64,000 bases of DNA from DAIMZI01 sp036734025 (GCA_036734025.1 DAIMZI010000009.1:1-64000); one strand, 5' to 3'. Positions 34,651 through 43,706 are shown, counted from the stretch's first letter. Notes: generated from the letters alone by a model not told the origin. Numbers and translations are program-made.

Positions 34651-36794
34651 CGAAGCGGTCCCGATCGCCGGTTCGCGCAAGGAGCGCAGGTACGGACATG
34701 CGGCCGGTCGATAGTCTGAGCATCGAGGATGCGGCGGATGAAGCAGCCAGCCTCAGCGCGCAGATCGCCCGCCACGACCAAGCCTATCATGCCGAGGACG
34801 CCCCGGAGGTCAGCGATGCGGCCTATGATGCCCTGCGCCGGCGGCTAGAAGCCATCGAGGCGCGGTTTCCAGAACTGATCTCGCCGGACAGTCCGACACG
34901 GCGCGTCGGCACAGCACCTGCGGAAAAATTCGCCAAGGTGCGCCACCGCGTTCCCATGCTGTCGCTGGCCAATGCCTTCAACGCCGATGAACTGAGCGAT
35001 TTCGTTGATCGCATTCGCCGGTTTCTCGGCGCCACCGATGGCGATATCGCATTTACGGCTGAGCCGAAGATCGACGGTCTGTCGATGAGCCTGATCTATG
35101 AGGACGGCCGGCTGAGCGTTGCGGCAACGCGCGGCGATGGCAGCGAGGGCGAGGATGTGACCGCCAATATCCGCACTATCGGCGCCATTCCACAAAAAGT
35201 GAGCGGCAGTGATTTTCCGCCGCTTTTCGAGGTGCGCGGCGAGGTGTTCATGTCGCATGCCGACTTTGCCGCACTCAATTCACGCCAGGCCGAAAGCGGC
35301 GGCAAGACATTCGCCAATCCGCGCAATGCCGCTGCGGGCTCAGTGCGCCAGCTTAATGCAAGCATTACGGCAGAAAGGCCGCTGCAATTCTTCGCCTGGG
35401 GCTGGGGCGCGGCCGAAACGCTGGCCGCCGACACGCAGTATGAGATGTTGCGCAGGATCGAGGGCTGGGGCTTTCCGGTGTGTCCCGAAATCGCCCTGTG
35501 CAGGACCGCCGCAGAACTGATCGACTATTATGCCGATCTGGAAGCGCGCCGGGCGACGCTTGGCTATGACATCGATGGTGTCGTCTACAAGATTGACAGC
35601 CTCGCCCTTCAACAGCGTCTCGGGTTTGTCTCGCGCGCGCCGCGCTGGGCGATCGCGCACAAGTTCCCCGCCGAACAGGCCACGACCATCGTCGAGGATA
35701 TCGACATTCAGGTCGGGCGCACAGGGGCGCTGACCCCGGTGGCCAAGCTGGCCCCGGTCACGGTGGGCGGGGTGGTCGTGCGCAATGCCACATTGCACAA
35801 TGAAGACGAGATCGCGCGCAAGGATATCCGCATCGGCGATACGATCGTGATCCAGCGCGCCGGCGATGTGATCCCGCAGGTGGTTCGCGTGGTCACACAA
35901 AAGCGTCCGGCTGACGCGACCCCTTTCGTGTTCCCCGATCGCTGCCCGATTTGCGGCAGCCACGCGGTGCGCGAGATCAGCCCGCACAGCGGCAAGCTCG
36001 AGGCCGTCCGGCGCTGCACCGGCGGGCTGATATGCGAGGCCCAGCTTGTTCAGCGGCTGAAGCATTTCGTCTCGCGCAACGCCTTCGATATCGAGGGGCT
36101 GGGCGGCAAGCGGGTCGAATTGTTTCACGCCAAGGGTCTGATCAACAATCCGGCGGATATCTTCACCCTCAAGGCGCGCGAGGCGAAAAGCGAGCATCCG
36201 ATCCGCGAGTGGGAGGGATGGGGCGAGAAATCGGCGGAAAATCTGTTTGACTCTATTGATGCGCGCAGGCGGGTCACGCTGGACCGGTTCATCCATGCGC
36301 TGGGAATCCGCCATGTCGGCGAGACCAACGCCAGACTGCTGGCGCGTAATTTCGGCAGTCTGACGGCGCTGCGCCAAGCGCTCGACGCCGCGCGGGATCG
36401 TGACGGCGAAGTCTATGCCGGTCTGATGAATATCGACGGCATCGGACGGGCGGTCAGCGAGGCGGCAATCGAGTTCTTTGCCGAGCCGCGCAACCGTCAG
36501 GCGGTCGATGCGCTGGTCGAGCAGATCGAGGTTTCGGACTACGCACAAGAAGTGATCGACTCGCCCATTCAGGGGCAGACCATCGTCTTCACCGGAAAGC
36601 TGGAGCGCATGTCGCGCGATGAAGCCAAGGCCGTGGCTGAGCGGCTGGGAGCCAAGGTCACGGGCTCCGTGTCCGCCAGCACCGATCTGGTCGTGGCCGG
36701 ACCGGGCGCCGGTTCAAAACTCAAGCGCGCCGGTGAATTGGGCATCAGGGTGATCAGCGAGGACGACTGGCTGACTTTGGCTGGCGTTTCCTGA
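34647..36794 (+). CDS. ligA: NAD-dependent DNA ligase
   Basis: Seals nicks in replication and repair using NAD. The product is 715 aa, normal for alphaproteobacteria. The adenylation motif is AEPKIDGLS with the AMP-accepting lysine 141. LRGDGSEGEDVT-like ATRGDGSEGEDVTANI follows, then the OB fold. A four-cysteine zinc finger includes CPICG (about 432-436), with two further cysteines about 20-30 residues on, then helix-hairpin-helix repeats. A C-terminal BRCT domain (about 635-713) contains GQTIVFTGKLERMSRDEAK in parts. It is coupled to recN. Confidence 0.98.
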   Translation: MTKRSRSPVRARSAGTDMRPVDSLSIEDAADEAASLSAQIARHDQAYHAEDAPEVSDAAYDALRRRLEAIEARFPELISPDSPTRRVGTAPAEKFAKVRHRVPMLSLANAFNADELSDFVDRIRRFLGATDGDIAFTAEPKIDGLSMSLIYEDGRLSVAATRGDGSEGEDVTANIRTIGAIPQKVSGSDFPPLFEVRGEVFMSHADFAALNSRQAESGGKTFANPRNAAAGSVRQLNASITAERPLQFFAWGWGAAETLAADTQYEMLRRIEGWGFPVCPEIALCRTAAELIDYYADLEARRATLGYDIDGVVYKIDSLALQQRLGFVSRAPRWAIAHKFPAEQATTIVEDIDIQVGRTGALTPVAKLAPVTVGGVVVRNATLHNEDEIARKDIRIGDTIVIQRAGDVIPQVVRVVTQKRPADATPFVFPDRCPICGSHAVREISPHSGKLEAVRRCTGGLICEAQLVQRLKHFVSRNAFDIEGLGGKRVELFHAKGLINNPADIFTLKAREAKSEHPIREWEGWGEKSAENLFDSIDARRRVTLDRFIHALGIRHVGETNARLLARNFGSLTALRQALDAARDRDGEVYAGLMNIDGIGRAVSEAAIEFFAEPRNRQAVDALVEQIEVSDYAQEVIDSPIQGQTIVFTGKLERMSRDEAKAVAERLGAKVTGSVSASTDLVVAGPGAGSKLKRAGELGIRVISEDDWLTLAGVS

Positions 36795-36803
36795 GGACCC
36801 GGT

Positions 36804-37415
36804 TCACTCCACAAGCTCGCCGCGTGCAATCAGTTCAGCCCGGTGCATGTCCACCTCATCCTGAGTCTGAGTTTGCGCCTGCGGCTCAAGCGGCGGCAGG
36901 ACGAAGGGCGAGGTCTCTGCGGTTGAAGGCGTGTAGGACGTGGTCTGGATCTGAGCGCTGTCAACGAGGCGCGCATCGGCCATCATGCCGTCGCCGCGGC
37001 AGCGCCCGGTATCCATCAGCCATGTCTCGATGCTGAGCTCAAGAGCGTCGGCAAGCGGCTTGGGCATCGTGTGGTTGCGCGTTGCTATCAGCGTATTGTC
37101 ATCGCGCGGGAAGAACTGGATTTCAAACGCCGGTGTGCGCCCGTCACCATCCTTGATCACGTGGATGACCTGTGGCGTGCCCGGTTCGGTAATTTCGGAT
37201 ATTTCGAAACTGTAGCCCTCGGGCAGTGCGCCGCCGACAGCGAACCAGCAGGCGCGCATGCGTTCGGCAAAATTTGCCCGGACGACGCGCGCCTCGCCGA
37301 ACACGATGCGCTGTGGTTCAGCATCTTCGGAAATGGCTATGTCTTGAGACTTGGTCGCACAACCCCCGGCAATGCACGCCAACAACATGATGGCGCCAAA
37401 TGCAATCACGCGCAC
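36804..37415 (-). CDS. Putative lipoprotein, paralogue of the next gene
   Basis: I know no name for it. The product is 203 aa from a GTG at 37415 with GGGGGA upstream; a TTG at 37451 is a weaker start. The N-terminus VRVIAFGAIMLLACIAGGCATKS looks like a lipoprotein signal with lipidated cysteine 19. The central block has ERMRACWFAVGG, then FEIQFFPRDDNTLIATRN, PKPLADALELSIETWLMD and GRC. The same layout (R-x-C-W, F-x-I-x-x-x-P, T-L-[IV]-[AT]-[TS]-R-N, P-x-x-LAD, W, C) is in the neighbour at 37538-38158, so they are tandem paralogues. The C-terminus is Gln/Thr/Pro-rich. Probably periplasmic and membrane-anchored. Convergent with ligA. Confidence 0.72.
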   Translation of the reverse strand: MRVIAFGAIMLLACIAGGCATKSQDIAISEDAEPQRIVFGEARVVRANFAERMRACWFAVGGALPEGYSFEISEITEPGTPQVIHVIKDGDGRTPAFEIQFFPRDDNTLIATRNHTMPKPLADALELSIETWLMDTGRCRGDGMMADARLVDSAQIQTTSYTPSTAETSPFVLPPLEPQAQTQTQDEVDMHRAELIARGELVE

Positions 37416-37537
37416 GTTTTCCCCCACCCGAAAAATGCCTGATAATGCCAAAGCTGATCGGCCCAGATGTTAGCAGCGATGATGTTGGAAATGAGAGGGC
37501 AAATTACGAATTCCGCGTGAATTCGTTAACGTATCGC

Positions 37538-38158
37538 TCACTGTTGCCGCGATGCTACGCGACAGGTTGTGTCGCCCTTGACCCACCGCGCGATATCGCC
37601 GCGGAACTCATCGGCGAGCGCATCGGGCAGGCGCACATTGCGGCTCGTGACCAGCGTGCCGCCGCCCTGGGGAAGGATGTCTATGCGAAATGCGAACGGG
37701 CCGAGCTTGCGATCCGGAACTTCGCGAAAGATGTCGATCTTGATCTGCTGTGCATCGGCCGGCGCCTCGGCGCGAAAGCCATGGCCCTCGAGCTTGGGGT
37801 CGACGGGGGCAAGCCAGCACCGGCGGATTTCCCGCGCAACCTGGGTATACACCGCAACCGGGCCGTCTTCGGCGACGACCTGGGACGGGGCGACGACAGG
37901 TCCGGACAGGGTGACCTCCGACAACGCGGCGAGCAGACCTGTGCTTTCGCTCTTGCCGGTTTCGGTCCGCCGCGCGGGCAGGGGCGGCATATCCCCCGTA
38001 TCGCCCTGCCTGCTGGCGCTCTCTATCGAACTGGTGGTGGTAACGCCGAGCAGGCTTGAGGTCTGGGCGCATGAGGCAAGCCACGGCAGGACGCCAAGCG
38101 CCAACAGCGCCAGTGCGGTTCGCAGACCTGTGGCGTGTGATGATGGCTGCTTCGACAA
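37538..38158 (-). CDS. Putative lipoprotein, paralogue of the previous gene
   Basis: The product is 206 aa with lipobox LASC (cysteine 30) after a hydrophobic stretch. A low-complexity linker (about 31-95) is followed by a folded block: VAREIRRCWLAP (about 108-119), GPFAFRIDILPQGGGTLVTSRN (in parts), LPDALADEFRGDIARWVKG and TTC. The two cysteines match those of the neighbour and may pair. The R-x-C-W-x-x-P start and one-helix, few-strand size resemble a TolA/TonB C-terminal-like fold; this is a guess from pattern. It lies 122 bases upstream of its paralogue, in front of fliJ's end, in a spot where rhizobial genomes often have fliI. Confidence 0.72.
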   Translation of the reverse strand: MSKQPSSHATGLRTALALLALGVLPWLASCAQTSSLLGVTTTSSIESASRQGDTGDMPPLPARRTETGKSESTGLLAALSEVTLSGPVVAPSQVVAEDGPVAVYTQVAREIRRCWLAPVDPKLEGHGFRAEAPADAQQIKIDIFREVPDRKLGPFAFRIDILPQGGGTLVTSRNVRLPDALADEFRGDIARWVKGDTTCRVASRQQ

Positions 38159-38324
38159 ATGCGCCTCCGTTGGATGGATGGCGCTATCTTGGCGAACACC
38201 CGAACAGAGTCAATCTTGGCGCACCGCAGTAAAGTCAGACGCGTCGGGCCTGTTGCAAACGAGTGGGCAGAACACGCCTAAAGTGCCATTCCACCACCGC
38301 GAATTCGCGATCCGCAAGTGCCCA

Positions 38325-38726
38325 TCATGTTGACAAGTCGCGTTCGCCCGGCAAGCCAATTTCGGCAAACCTGACAAGCCGTGAGCGGCCGCGATCCGAT
38401 TCGCGCCCTTCGATCATCGCCACCTTTTCCAGTTCGGCGCCGGCTTCTTCAAGTTCAGCACGCACCTCGGCCAGCTTGCGCTCCAGATCCTCGATCGACG
38501 ACAGGAGATTGTCGCGACGCTGACGGGCTGCCTTGGCGTAGATGGGATAGGAATAATGCATGATGTCGCTGATGCCCGCGCGCTGCTCCTCGGCACGGAC
38601 CTGCTGATCGAGATCATTGGCGATCCGGCTGAAATCGGCGATCATGTGTTCGATATCGCTGATCTTCTGGCGGCGCTCCTCGACCTCGAACTGGCGCAGT
38701 CGCAGCTTGCTCTGCCTTGGCGTCAT
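38325..38726 (-). CDS. fliJ: Flagellar export protein FliJ
   Basis: The product is 133 aa from the ATG at 38726 (MTPRQSKLRLRQFEVEERRQ). It is a long coiled coil with the rhizobial FliJ pattern: RQFEVEERRQKISDIEHMIADF (in parts), LDQQVRAEEQRAGISD, YPIYAKAARQRRDNL. FliJ is a chaperone and stalk-like component of the flagellar type III export ATPase FliI. fliI is not next to it, and no other flagellar gene is in the window. It is divergent from ctrA, the arrangement seen in other Rhizobiales. CtrA commonly controls flagellar genes, so shared regulation from the intergenic region is likely. Confidence 0.87.
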   Translation of the reverse strand: MTPRQSKLRLRQFEVEERRQKISDIEHMIADFSRIANDLDQQVRAEEQRAGISDIMHYSYPIYAKAARQRRDNLLSSIEDLERKLAEVRAELEEAGAELEKVAMIEGRESDRGRSRLVRFAEIGLPGERDLST

Positions 38727-39329
38727 TTGTGTCTCATTCCTCACGATTTCCGGCATGCGAGGAGGCCGGATATTGGACCAGCCATCATCGCTGATCGGTC
38801 CGCGGCTCTCCTGGCGCAATGCAGGCGCGAAAACGCGCCGGATCGAGCGCCGCTTTCATTTTATTGTGCGACGATTAAGCATTGGTGAATGGCTATGCGT
38901 GGCATCGACGCCACAGTTTTGCCACTAAATTTAATGGGAGCCGCTTACAACTTCGGGATGTAAAAACGAATCAGTTATTAATCTTGTCCATCTCGTATTT
39001 CCAAAGGCTCGCTACGGTGTATCGCGAGTCGCCTTCCATGGCGTAACGCTGCACGGTGACACGGCTAAGCGCCGGTATCGTCAGTGCTGGTAACTTGCGT
39101 TCAGCAGCTCGGTTGCATCAGGCGACGCTCTTGCGCGGCGCCGTCTGCCGTCGTCTGCGCGTGCCGTCCCGTGTCGCGCTGTGTTGTCGCGCGGTCAACC
39201 AGTCGAACGTCTTAGAAATTTATTAACTTCTGCCTCTTAGGGTGGTGTCCGTACATTAACCTTTCGCTTTTCTCCTTGGGGTTGACCGGACCAAGCCACT
39301 TTCGCGGGGGTTAGGGAAAGAGGAATGGA
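38727..39329. promoter_or_regulatory. Long divergent regulatory region between fliJ and ctrA
   Basis: 603 bases without a convincing gene. It includes AT-rich stretches (about 38865-38990 and 39205-39260), two GANTC sites (GAATC 38968-38972, GAGTC 39026-39030) and a CtrA-like box at 39212-39226. Caulobacter ctrA is controlled by a CcrM-methylated GANTC promoter and by CtrA itself, so this layout fits cell-cycle control; that part is inference. The end, AGGGAAAGAGGA, is the ctrA ribosome-binding region. Confidence 0.6.
39212..39226 (+). promoter_or_regulatory. Candidate CtrA binding box
   Basis: TTAG-AAATTTA-TTAA, one mismatch from the consensus TTAA-N7-TTAA. It is 104 bases before the ctrA start codon, consistent with autoregulation. 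A further TTAACC half-site follows at about 39256. Confidence 0.55.
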
Positions 39330-40022
39330 ATGAGAGTTCTGCTGATTGAAGACGACGGTACGATCGCGCAAAGCATTGAATTGATGCTGCTTTCCGAACA
39401 TTTCCAGGTGGACACGACGCCTCTTGGCGAAGAAGGGATCGACCTCGGCAAGGTTTATGATTATGATATCATAGTTCTGGATCTTGGCCTGCCCGACATG
39501 AGCGGTTATGAAGTCTTGCGAAAGCTTCGCATAAACAAGGTCAAGACCCCGATTCTTATCCTGTCAGGCATGGTCGGTATCGAAGACAAGGTCAAGGGAC
39601 TGGGCTTCGGCGCCGACGACTACATGACCAAGCCTTTTCACAAAGACGAACTGGTTGCGCGCATCCATGCCGTGGTGCGCCGCTCCAAGGGCCATGCGCA
39701 ATCGGTGATCCGCACTGGCGCGCTGACGGTCAATCTGGAGACCAAGACCGTCGAGGTCAACAACCAGAGGGTGCATCTGACTGGCAAGGAATATCAGATG
39801 CTGGAACTGCTGTCGCTGCGCAAGGGTACGACGCTGACCAAGGAAATGTTCCTCAACTACCTCTATGGCGGCATTGACGAGCCCGAGGTAAAGATCATCG
39901 ACGTGTTCACCTGCAAGCTGCGCAAGAAACTGGCCGCCGCCAACAGCGGCAATCATCACATCGAGACGGTGTGGGGGCGCGGTTATGTGCTGCGTGATCC
40001 CGATGAGAGCACGGCGGCCTGA
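39330..40022 (+). CDS. ctrA: Cell-cycle response regulator CtrA
   Basis: Master cell-cycle transcription factor of alphaproteobacteria, 230 aa. The receiver domain (1-120) has the acidic pair at Glu7-Asp8-Asp9 and phospho-acceptor Asp51 in IIVLDLGLPDMSGYEV. KPFHKDELVARIHAVVRRSKG (in parts) bridges to the OmpR-type winged-helix domain (about 128-225), with the recognition region EVKIIDVFTCKLRKKL. The sequence is highly typical of CtrA. The gene is preceded by a long regulatory region with a CtrA-like box. Its product likely controls fliJ and other flagellar, division and methylation genes elsewhere. Confidence 0.97.
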   Translation: MRVLLIEDDGTIAQSIELMLLSEHFQVDTTPLGEEGIDLGKVYDYDIIVLDLGLPDMSGYEVLRKLRINKVKTPILILSGMVGIEDKVKGLGFGADDYMTKPFHKDELVARIHAVVRRSKGHAQSVIRTGALTVNLETKTVEVNNQRVHLTGKEYQMLELLSLRKGTTLTKEMFLNYLYGGIDEPEVKIIDVFTCKLRKKLAAANSGNHHIETVWGRGYVLRDPDESTAA

Positions 40023-40041
40023 CAGGCGGGCGACCTGCGCT

Positions 40042-42078
40042 TCATCGCTTCTTGCCGGATGCGGTCCGGCTAAGCCCGTGCTGCGTTTTCTCCCAGTAGA
40101 ACGGATTGGTAATGAGCTGGTGCAGCGCGCGGTAGGCCGCGAGCGAAATCATCAGCCAATAAACCGGGATCAGCAATAGTTGCGGCAACAGGCCGGCAAT
40201 GCCGCGCATGCGCAGTGAGACCACCCCCAGCACGGCCGCGGCGCCAAAGCCCGCAATCAGGTTGAACAGTGCGATCGCCCAGAAATGCAGCCCCAGCGCG
40301 CTTTCGGCCTGGCGCAGGAAGCCGCCGTTGAACGCATCATGGGCAAGCAGGACATAAACCAGTGGATGGGCCAGCGTGGCGAGGATCACCGCGGCGAACA
40401 GCCCATGGAAGGCGAGCGCCCCGCGAAAGCCGAGATCCGCGACAAGCTGTCTTGGCCTGCGCATATGCACCGCGTAAGTCTGCATCCAGCCTTTCAGCCA
40501 GCGCGTGCGCTGGCGCAGCCAGTTGCCCGGCTGGCACGCCGCCTCTTCATAGGTGACCGAGTCGAGCACGCTGCAACGCAGGCCCGCACGGTAGATGCGC
40601 ATGCCCAGATCGGCATCCTCTGTGACATTGAACGCATCCCACGCGCCCAGATCACGTAGCGCGTCCATGCGAAAATGGTTGGATGTGCCGCCAAGCGGTA
40701 TGGGCAACCTGAGCATGTCGAGCGCCGGCAGGATCCCCCAGAACAGAGAGGTATATTCGATGGTGAACTGTTTCGACAGCCAGTTCTCCGAGGCGTTGTA
40801 AAAATTGAGCTTGGCCTGAAGGCAAACAAGTTCCGGCGGCGCTTCGGCAAAGGCGGCCACGGCTTTGCGCAGCTGGTCGGGCTCGGGCCGGTCTTCGGCA
40901 TCAAAGATGACGACGAACTTACCGGTGGCGAATTCCAGCGCGTAATTGCAGGCTTTGGGTTTGGTGCGTGGCTGGCCATCCGGCACCACGATGATATCGA
41001 AGCACCCGGGCAGGTCCATGGCTCGCGCCGCCGCGATGGTCTCGGTGTCCACGCTTTCCAGGATCAGCTTGATGTCGAGCTTGGGCGCGGGATAATCCAG
41101 CGCGCACAGCGCGGCGACCAGATCGGGCAGCACGCTGGTTTCGCGAAACAGCGGCACGAGCACGGTGTAGACCGGCAACTCGCTGTCGGCTATGCCTCCC
41201 AGCGCCGGCTGCCTGCGTTTGGTCCAGGCCTTGCCCAGAAGCTGGCCGGCGGCGACCAGCCGCAGCATCACCGTGATCAGGAAGACGATCGACAACAGCG
41301 CCGATACCAGCGTCAGCGTATCACGAAACGAGATGGCGGCTGCGCCCACACAACTGCCGACAAGCGTGAGCGTCGTGGCGATCTGCCAGAAGGCGACGCC
41401 ATCGGCGGCGCTCTGGTCGGGATGCGACCGGCGCAGGCCCCATGTCGCCCGGCGCAGGAAAAAGCGCCCATGACTTCGGGTAATCGTGTCGATGAGGGTC
41501 TGGCGCGGTATCAGCGTCACCCGATCACGGCTCTCGCCCAGCGATGCGGTCAACTCGCCCACCATCGCGGGCGAGAACAGTTCCGCATTCAGTCCGGCGA
41601 CGGCCACGCCCCCATCCTTCAGCGGGATGGGCTCACGCGATGCAAGCTGGCGCCATGGCGGCATGTGCGGCACGCTCGCCAGCAGGCGCAGCGCAGTGCC
41701 CGAATGCGCCGCGCGCACGCCGCATTCATCGGCCAGTTCGCGGCTGTAGGCCACGGGGCACATCCAGCCATGGGCGATGAGCACCCGCGATACCGGAAGC
41801 TTCCACATTGCCGCGAGCATTTGCGCCCGATATAAGACGTCAGAAGGGATGCCGAGGCGCCAGATGATGCGGTTCTGGCGCAGCGCGCCTGTCTGAGCCG
41901 CGGCGATGCCGCTGCCTGAAAGCCGGTGCTCGCCTCCTGAAGGTGGCCGCAAGAGGATGGGGGTCGGTGCGCCAGCGACGTCAGGACCTGCCCCGCTCGC
42001 GGGTCTGCCCACAACGTCGGATGGCAGTCTCGTTCCGTGCCCCCCGGCGGCGAAACGGGCGCCTTTCCAGCTTGTCAT
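40042..42078 (-). CDS. Membrane GT2 glycosyltransferase with QxxRW motif
   Basis: The product is 678 aa from the ATG at 42078. Residues 1-75 are low-complexity. Residues about 80-205 form a soluble domain that looks like the N-terminal domain of some type II secretion ATPases (MshEN-like; RAQMLAAMWKLPVSRVLIAHGW in parts). Two membrane segments (about 235-280) precede a GT2 catalytic domain with VYTVLVPLFRETSVLPDL (about 304-321), DAEDRPEPDQL (about 393-403), TEDADLGMRIYRAG and QRTRW (about 531), the QxxRW motif of processive beta-glycan synthases. Several membrane helices close it. A polysaccharide (glucan, cellulose-like or other) is likely; the product is unknown. It is divergent from the solute-binding gene. 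Confidence 0.87.
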   Translation of the reverse strand: MTSWKGARFAAGGHGTRLPSDVVGRPASGAGPDVAGAPTPILLRPPSGGEHRLSGSGIAAAQTGALRQNRIIWRLGIPSDVLYRAQMLAAMWKLPVSRVLIAHGWMCPVAYSRELADECGVRAAHSGTALRLLASVPHMPPWRQLASREPIPLKDGGVAVAGLNAELFSPAMVGELTASLGESRDRVTLIPRQTLIDTITRSHGRFFLRRATWGLRRSHPDQSAADGVAFWQIATTLTLVGSCVGAAAISFRDTLTLVSALLSIVFLITVMLRLVAAGQLLGKAWTKRRQPALGGIADSELPVYTVLVPLFRETSVLPDLVAALCALDYPAPKLDIKLILESVDTETIAAARAMDLPGCFDIIVVPDGQPRTKPKACNYALEFATGKFVVIFDAEDRPEPDQLRKAVAAFAEAPPELVCLQAKLNFYNASENWLSKQFTIEYTSLFWGILPALDMLRLPIPLGGTSNHFRMDALRDLGAWDAFNVTEDADLGMRIYRAGLRCSVLDSVTYEEAACQPGNWLRQRTRWLKGWMQTYAVHMRRPRQLVADLGFRGALAFHGLFAAVILATLAHPLVYVLLAHDAFNGGFLRQAESALGLHFWAIALFNLIAGFGAAAVLGVVSLRMRGIAGLLPQLLLIPVYWLMISLAAYRALHQLITNPFYWEKTQHGLSRTASGKKR

Positions 42079-42146
42079 GCAACGCAATATGTGAAATGCA
42101 ACTCATGAACACACGTTATACGTTATATTTTTGGCCTGAGTGGCGA

Positions 42147-43007
42147 ATGAAGTCGAGTCTTTTCGCGCACGCGCTGCGCCTTTGCATGGCGGCGCTGATC
42201 TGCTCCTGCCTTGCCGCGGCCGCGGCGGCTCAGGAACTGCTCGAGCCGGAGAGCCTTGAAAGCGAGACCGAGCGCAGTATCGGGCCGCGCCCGGACTGGT
42301 CGTGGCTGCTCCAGCTTCGCGTGGTGACGGCTTCGGACTTTCCGCCCTTCAATTACTATGACGAGGACGGCACGCTAACCGGGCTCAATGTCGATCTGGC
42401 GCAGAGCATCTGCCGCGAACTGCAAATCGAATGCCAGATCCGGGCGGTCGAATGGGACACGCTGGGCGATGCGATTGCAAATGGCACGGCCGACGCCGCC
42501 ATCGCCTCGATCGCGATCACGCCCCAGTCCCTGAGCCGGTTCGATTTCTCCGACATCTATCTGCAGATCCCGGGCCGGTTTGCCGTGCCGCGCGCCAGCG
42601 AGCTTGAAGACGTCACGCCCGAAGCGCTTGGGGGACAAAAGATCGTGGTCGAAGCCGGCACGGCGCATGAAGCGTGGCTGAAGACATTTTACCCCGATTC
42701 AGAGTTGATTTCGGTTGCCAGTGCGCAAGAGGCACGGCGCGCCCTGCTCGAAGGCGAGGCCGATCTGCTGTTCGCCGATGCGATGAGCCTGATGTTCTGG
42801 ATAAGCGGCGCCAACTCGCAAGCCTGTTGCCGGTTTCTGGGCGCCGGGTTCATGGAGCCCAGATATTTCGGCGAAGGGCTGGCGATCGCGGTCGCACGCG
42901 ACAATCGCCGGCTGGTGCGTGTGCTCAATTATTCTTTGGCGCGCCTGCGCGTGTCCGGGCGGTTTCAGGAGTTGCTGCTGCGTTATTTTCCGCTCAGCCT
43001 CTATTGA
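42147..43007 (+). CDS. Family 3 solute-binding protein (amino-acid type)
   Basis: The product is 286 aa from the ATG at 42147, with a signal peptide rich in Ala and Cys (MKSSLFAHALRLCMAALICS to AAAAAQE). The SBP_bac_3 fold shows LRVVTASDFPPFNYYDEDGTLTGLNVDLAQSIC (in parts, about 51-83), ANGTADAAIASIAITPQSLSRFDFSD (about 109-134) and EGLAIAVARDN (about 253-263). No permease or ATPase gene is next to it, so it is either an orphan receptor or the sensor for a distant system. Convergent with the TerB gene. Confidence 0.87.
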   Translation: MKSSLFAHALRLCMAALICSCLAAAAAAQELLEPESLESETERSIGPRPDWSWLLQLRVVTASDFPPFNYYDEDGTLTGLNVDLAQSICRELQIECQIRAVEWDTLGDAIANGTADAAIASIAITPQSLSRFDFSDIYLQIPGRFAVPRASELEDVTPEALGGQKIVVEAGTAHEAWLKTFYPDSELISVASAQEARRALLEGEADLLFADAMSLMFWISGANSQACCRFLGAGFMEPRYFGEGLAIAVARDNRRLVRVLNYSLARLRVSGRFQELLLRYFPLSLY

Positions 43008-43034
43008 ACGCTTGTGCGCGATTGGTGCCAGCGC

Positions 43035-43505
43035 TCAGATCTGCATGTGGCGGGCGCGCGCGCCGCGTTCGATAGCCACGGTGTTGAGCTTGTCGAGTCT
43101 GAGCGCATCGGCGAGCATTTCCAGAAAGCGGATCTCCTCATCGCCCACCGCCAGGTCCGCCGCGGCGATTTCCACAGCCAGGGCATAGGCTGTCTCGTGC
43201 AAACGCATCGGCAGTCCGCTGGCGATCATGTCGAGCATCTTGTCGAGCCCGCCTTCGTCGCTCAGCACATTGCCACACTCCTCGGCGACATGAACCAGCC
43301 CATCCAGATCGAAGGTGCGAAACACCGGCAGATTGCTGACGATCGCACCGATACGGCGCAATTCGTTGTCGCTGATCTGCCGGTCCACGGCGGCCATTGT
43401 CACCATGGCGAAGATCAGGCTGCGGTGGATCTCCTTCGCATTCGCGGCGCCGCGCTCGCTCGCGGCGTTGATTGGCGCCGTCTTTGTCCTCTTGTCAGCT
43501 GCCAT
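43035..43505 (-). CDS. TerB-family tellurite-resistance-like protein
   Basis: The product is 156 aa from the ATG at 43505 (MAADKRTKTAPIN). An all-helical TerB pattern: SLIFAMVTMAAVDRQISDNELRRIGAIV (in parts, about 29-56) with acidic metal-binding positions, and in the second half IAAADLAVGDEEIRFLEMLADAL, the matching second repeat with Asp/Glu. TerB proteins sit at the inner membrane and bind divalent metals. The link to tellurite is only by family name. A TerC-type gene lies elsewhere in this window (18.9 kb), not in an operon with this one. Confidence 0.82.
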   Translation of the reverse strand: MAADKRTKTAPINAASERGAANAKEIHRSLIFAMVTMAAVDRQISDNELRRIGAIVSNLPVFRTFDLDGLVHVAEECGNVLSDEGGLDKMLDMIASGLPMRLHETAYALAVEIAAADLAVGDEEIRFLEMLADALRLDKLNTVAIERGARARHMQI

Positions 43506-43706
43506 CAGGTCTGCTCCCCAGACATTTATCGCCAGTCCAGTCCGTTCGTTTCTGCTGGCTGATCCGACTTGTACCGGCTTTGCGCCGGCGATCAAGTCCC
43601 GTGCGCGCTTGAGCGCGGATTGACGCCGCGTTTGCCCCGGCATAACTTGGCGATCACCCAGGCGGTTGCGCTCTCACCGATTCGCCGGCCCGACGAAGGT
43701 TGCCTC

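Noticed and set aside
35340..36548. 402-aa minus-strand open frame over ligA
   Set aside because: Antisense shadow of a clear NAD-ligase; no start signal or domain.
38875..38889. Second CtrA box (TTAA-N7-TGAA) near fliJ
   Set aside because: One mismatch in an already short, degenerate half-site; expected by chance in AT-rich DNA.
40675..41835. 386-aa plus-strand open frame over the GT2 gene
   Set aside because: Shadow frame; the GT2 product has all its motifs on the other strand.
18948..43505. A tellurite-resistance operon from the TerC-like and TerB-like genes
   Set aside because: They lie 24 kb apart in unrelated settings with no terA, terD or terE genes, so no joint system is supported.
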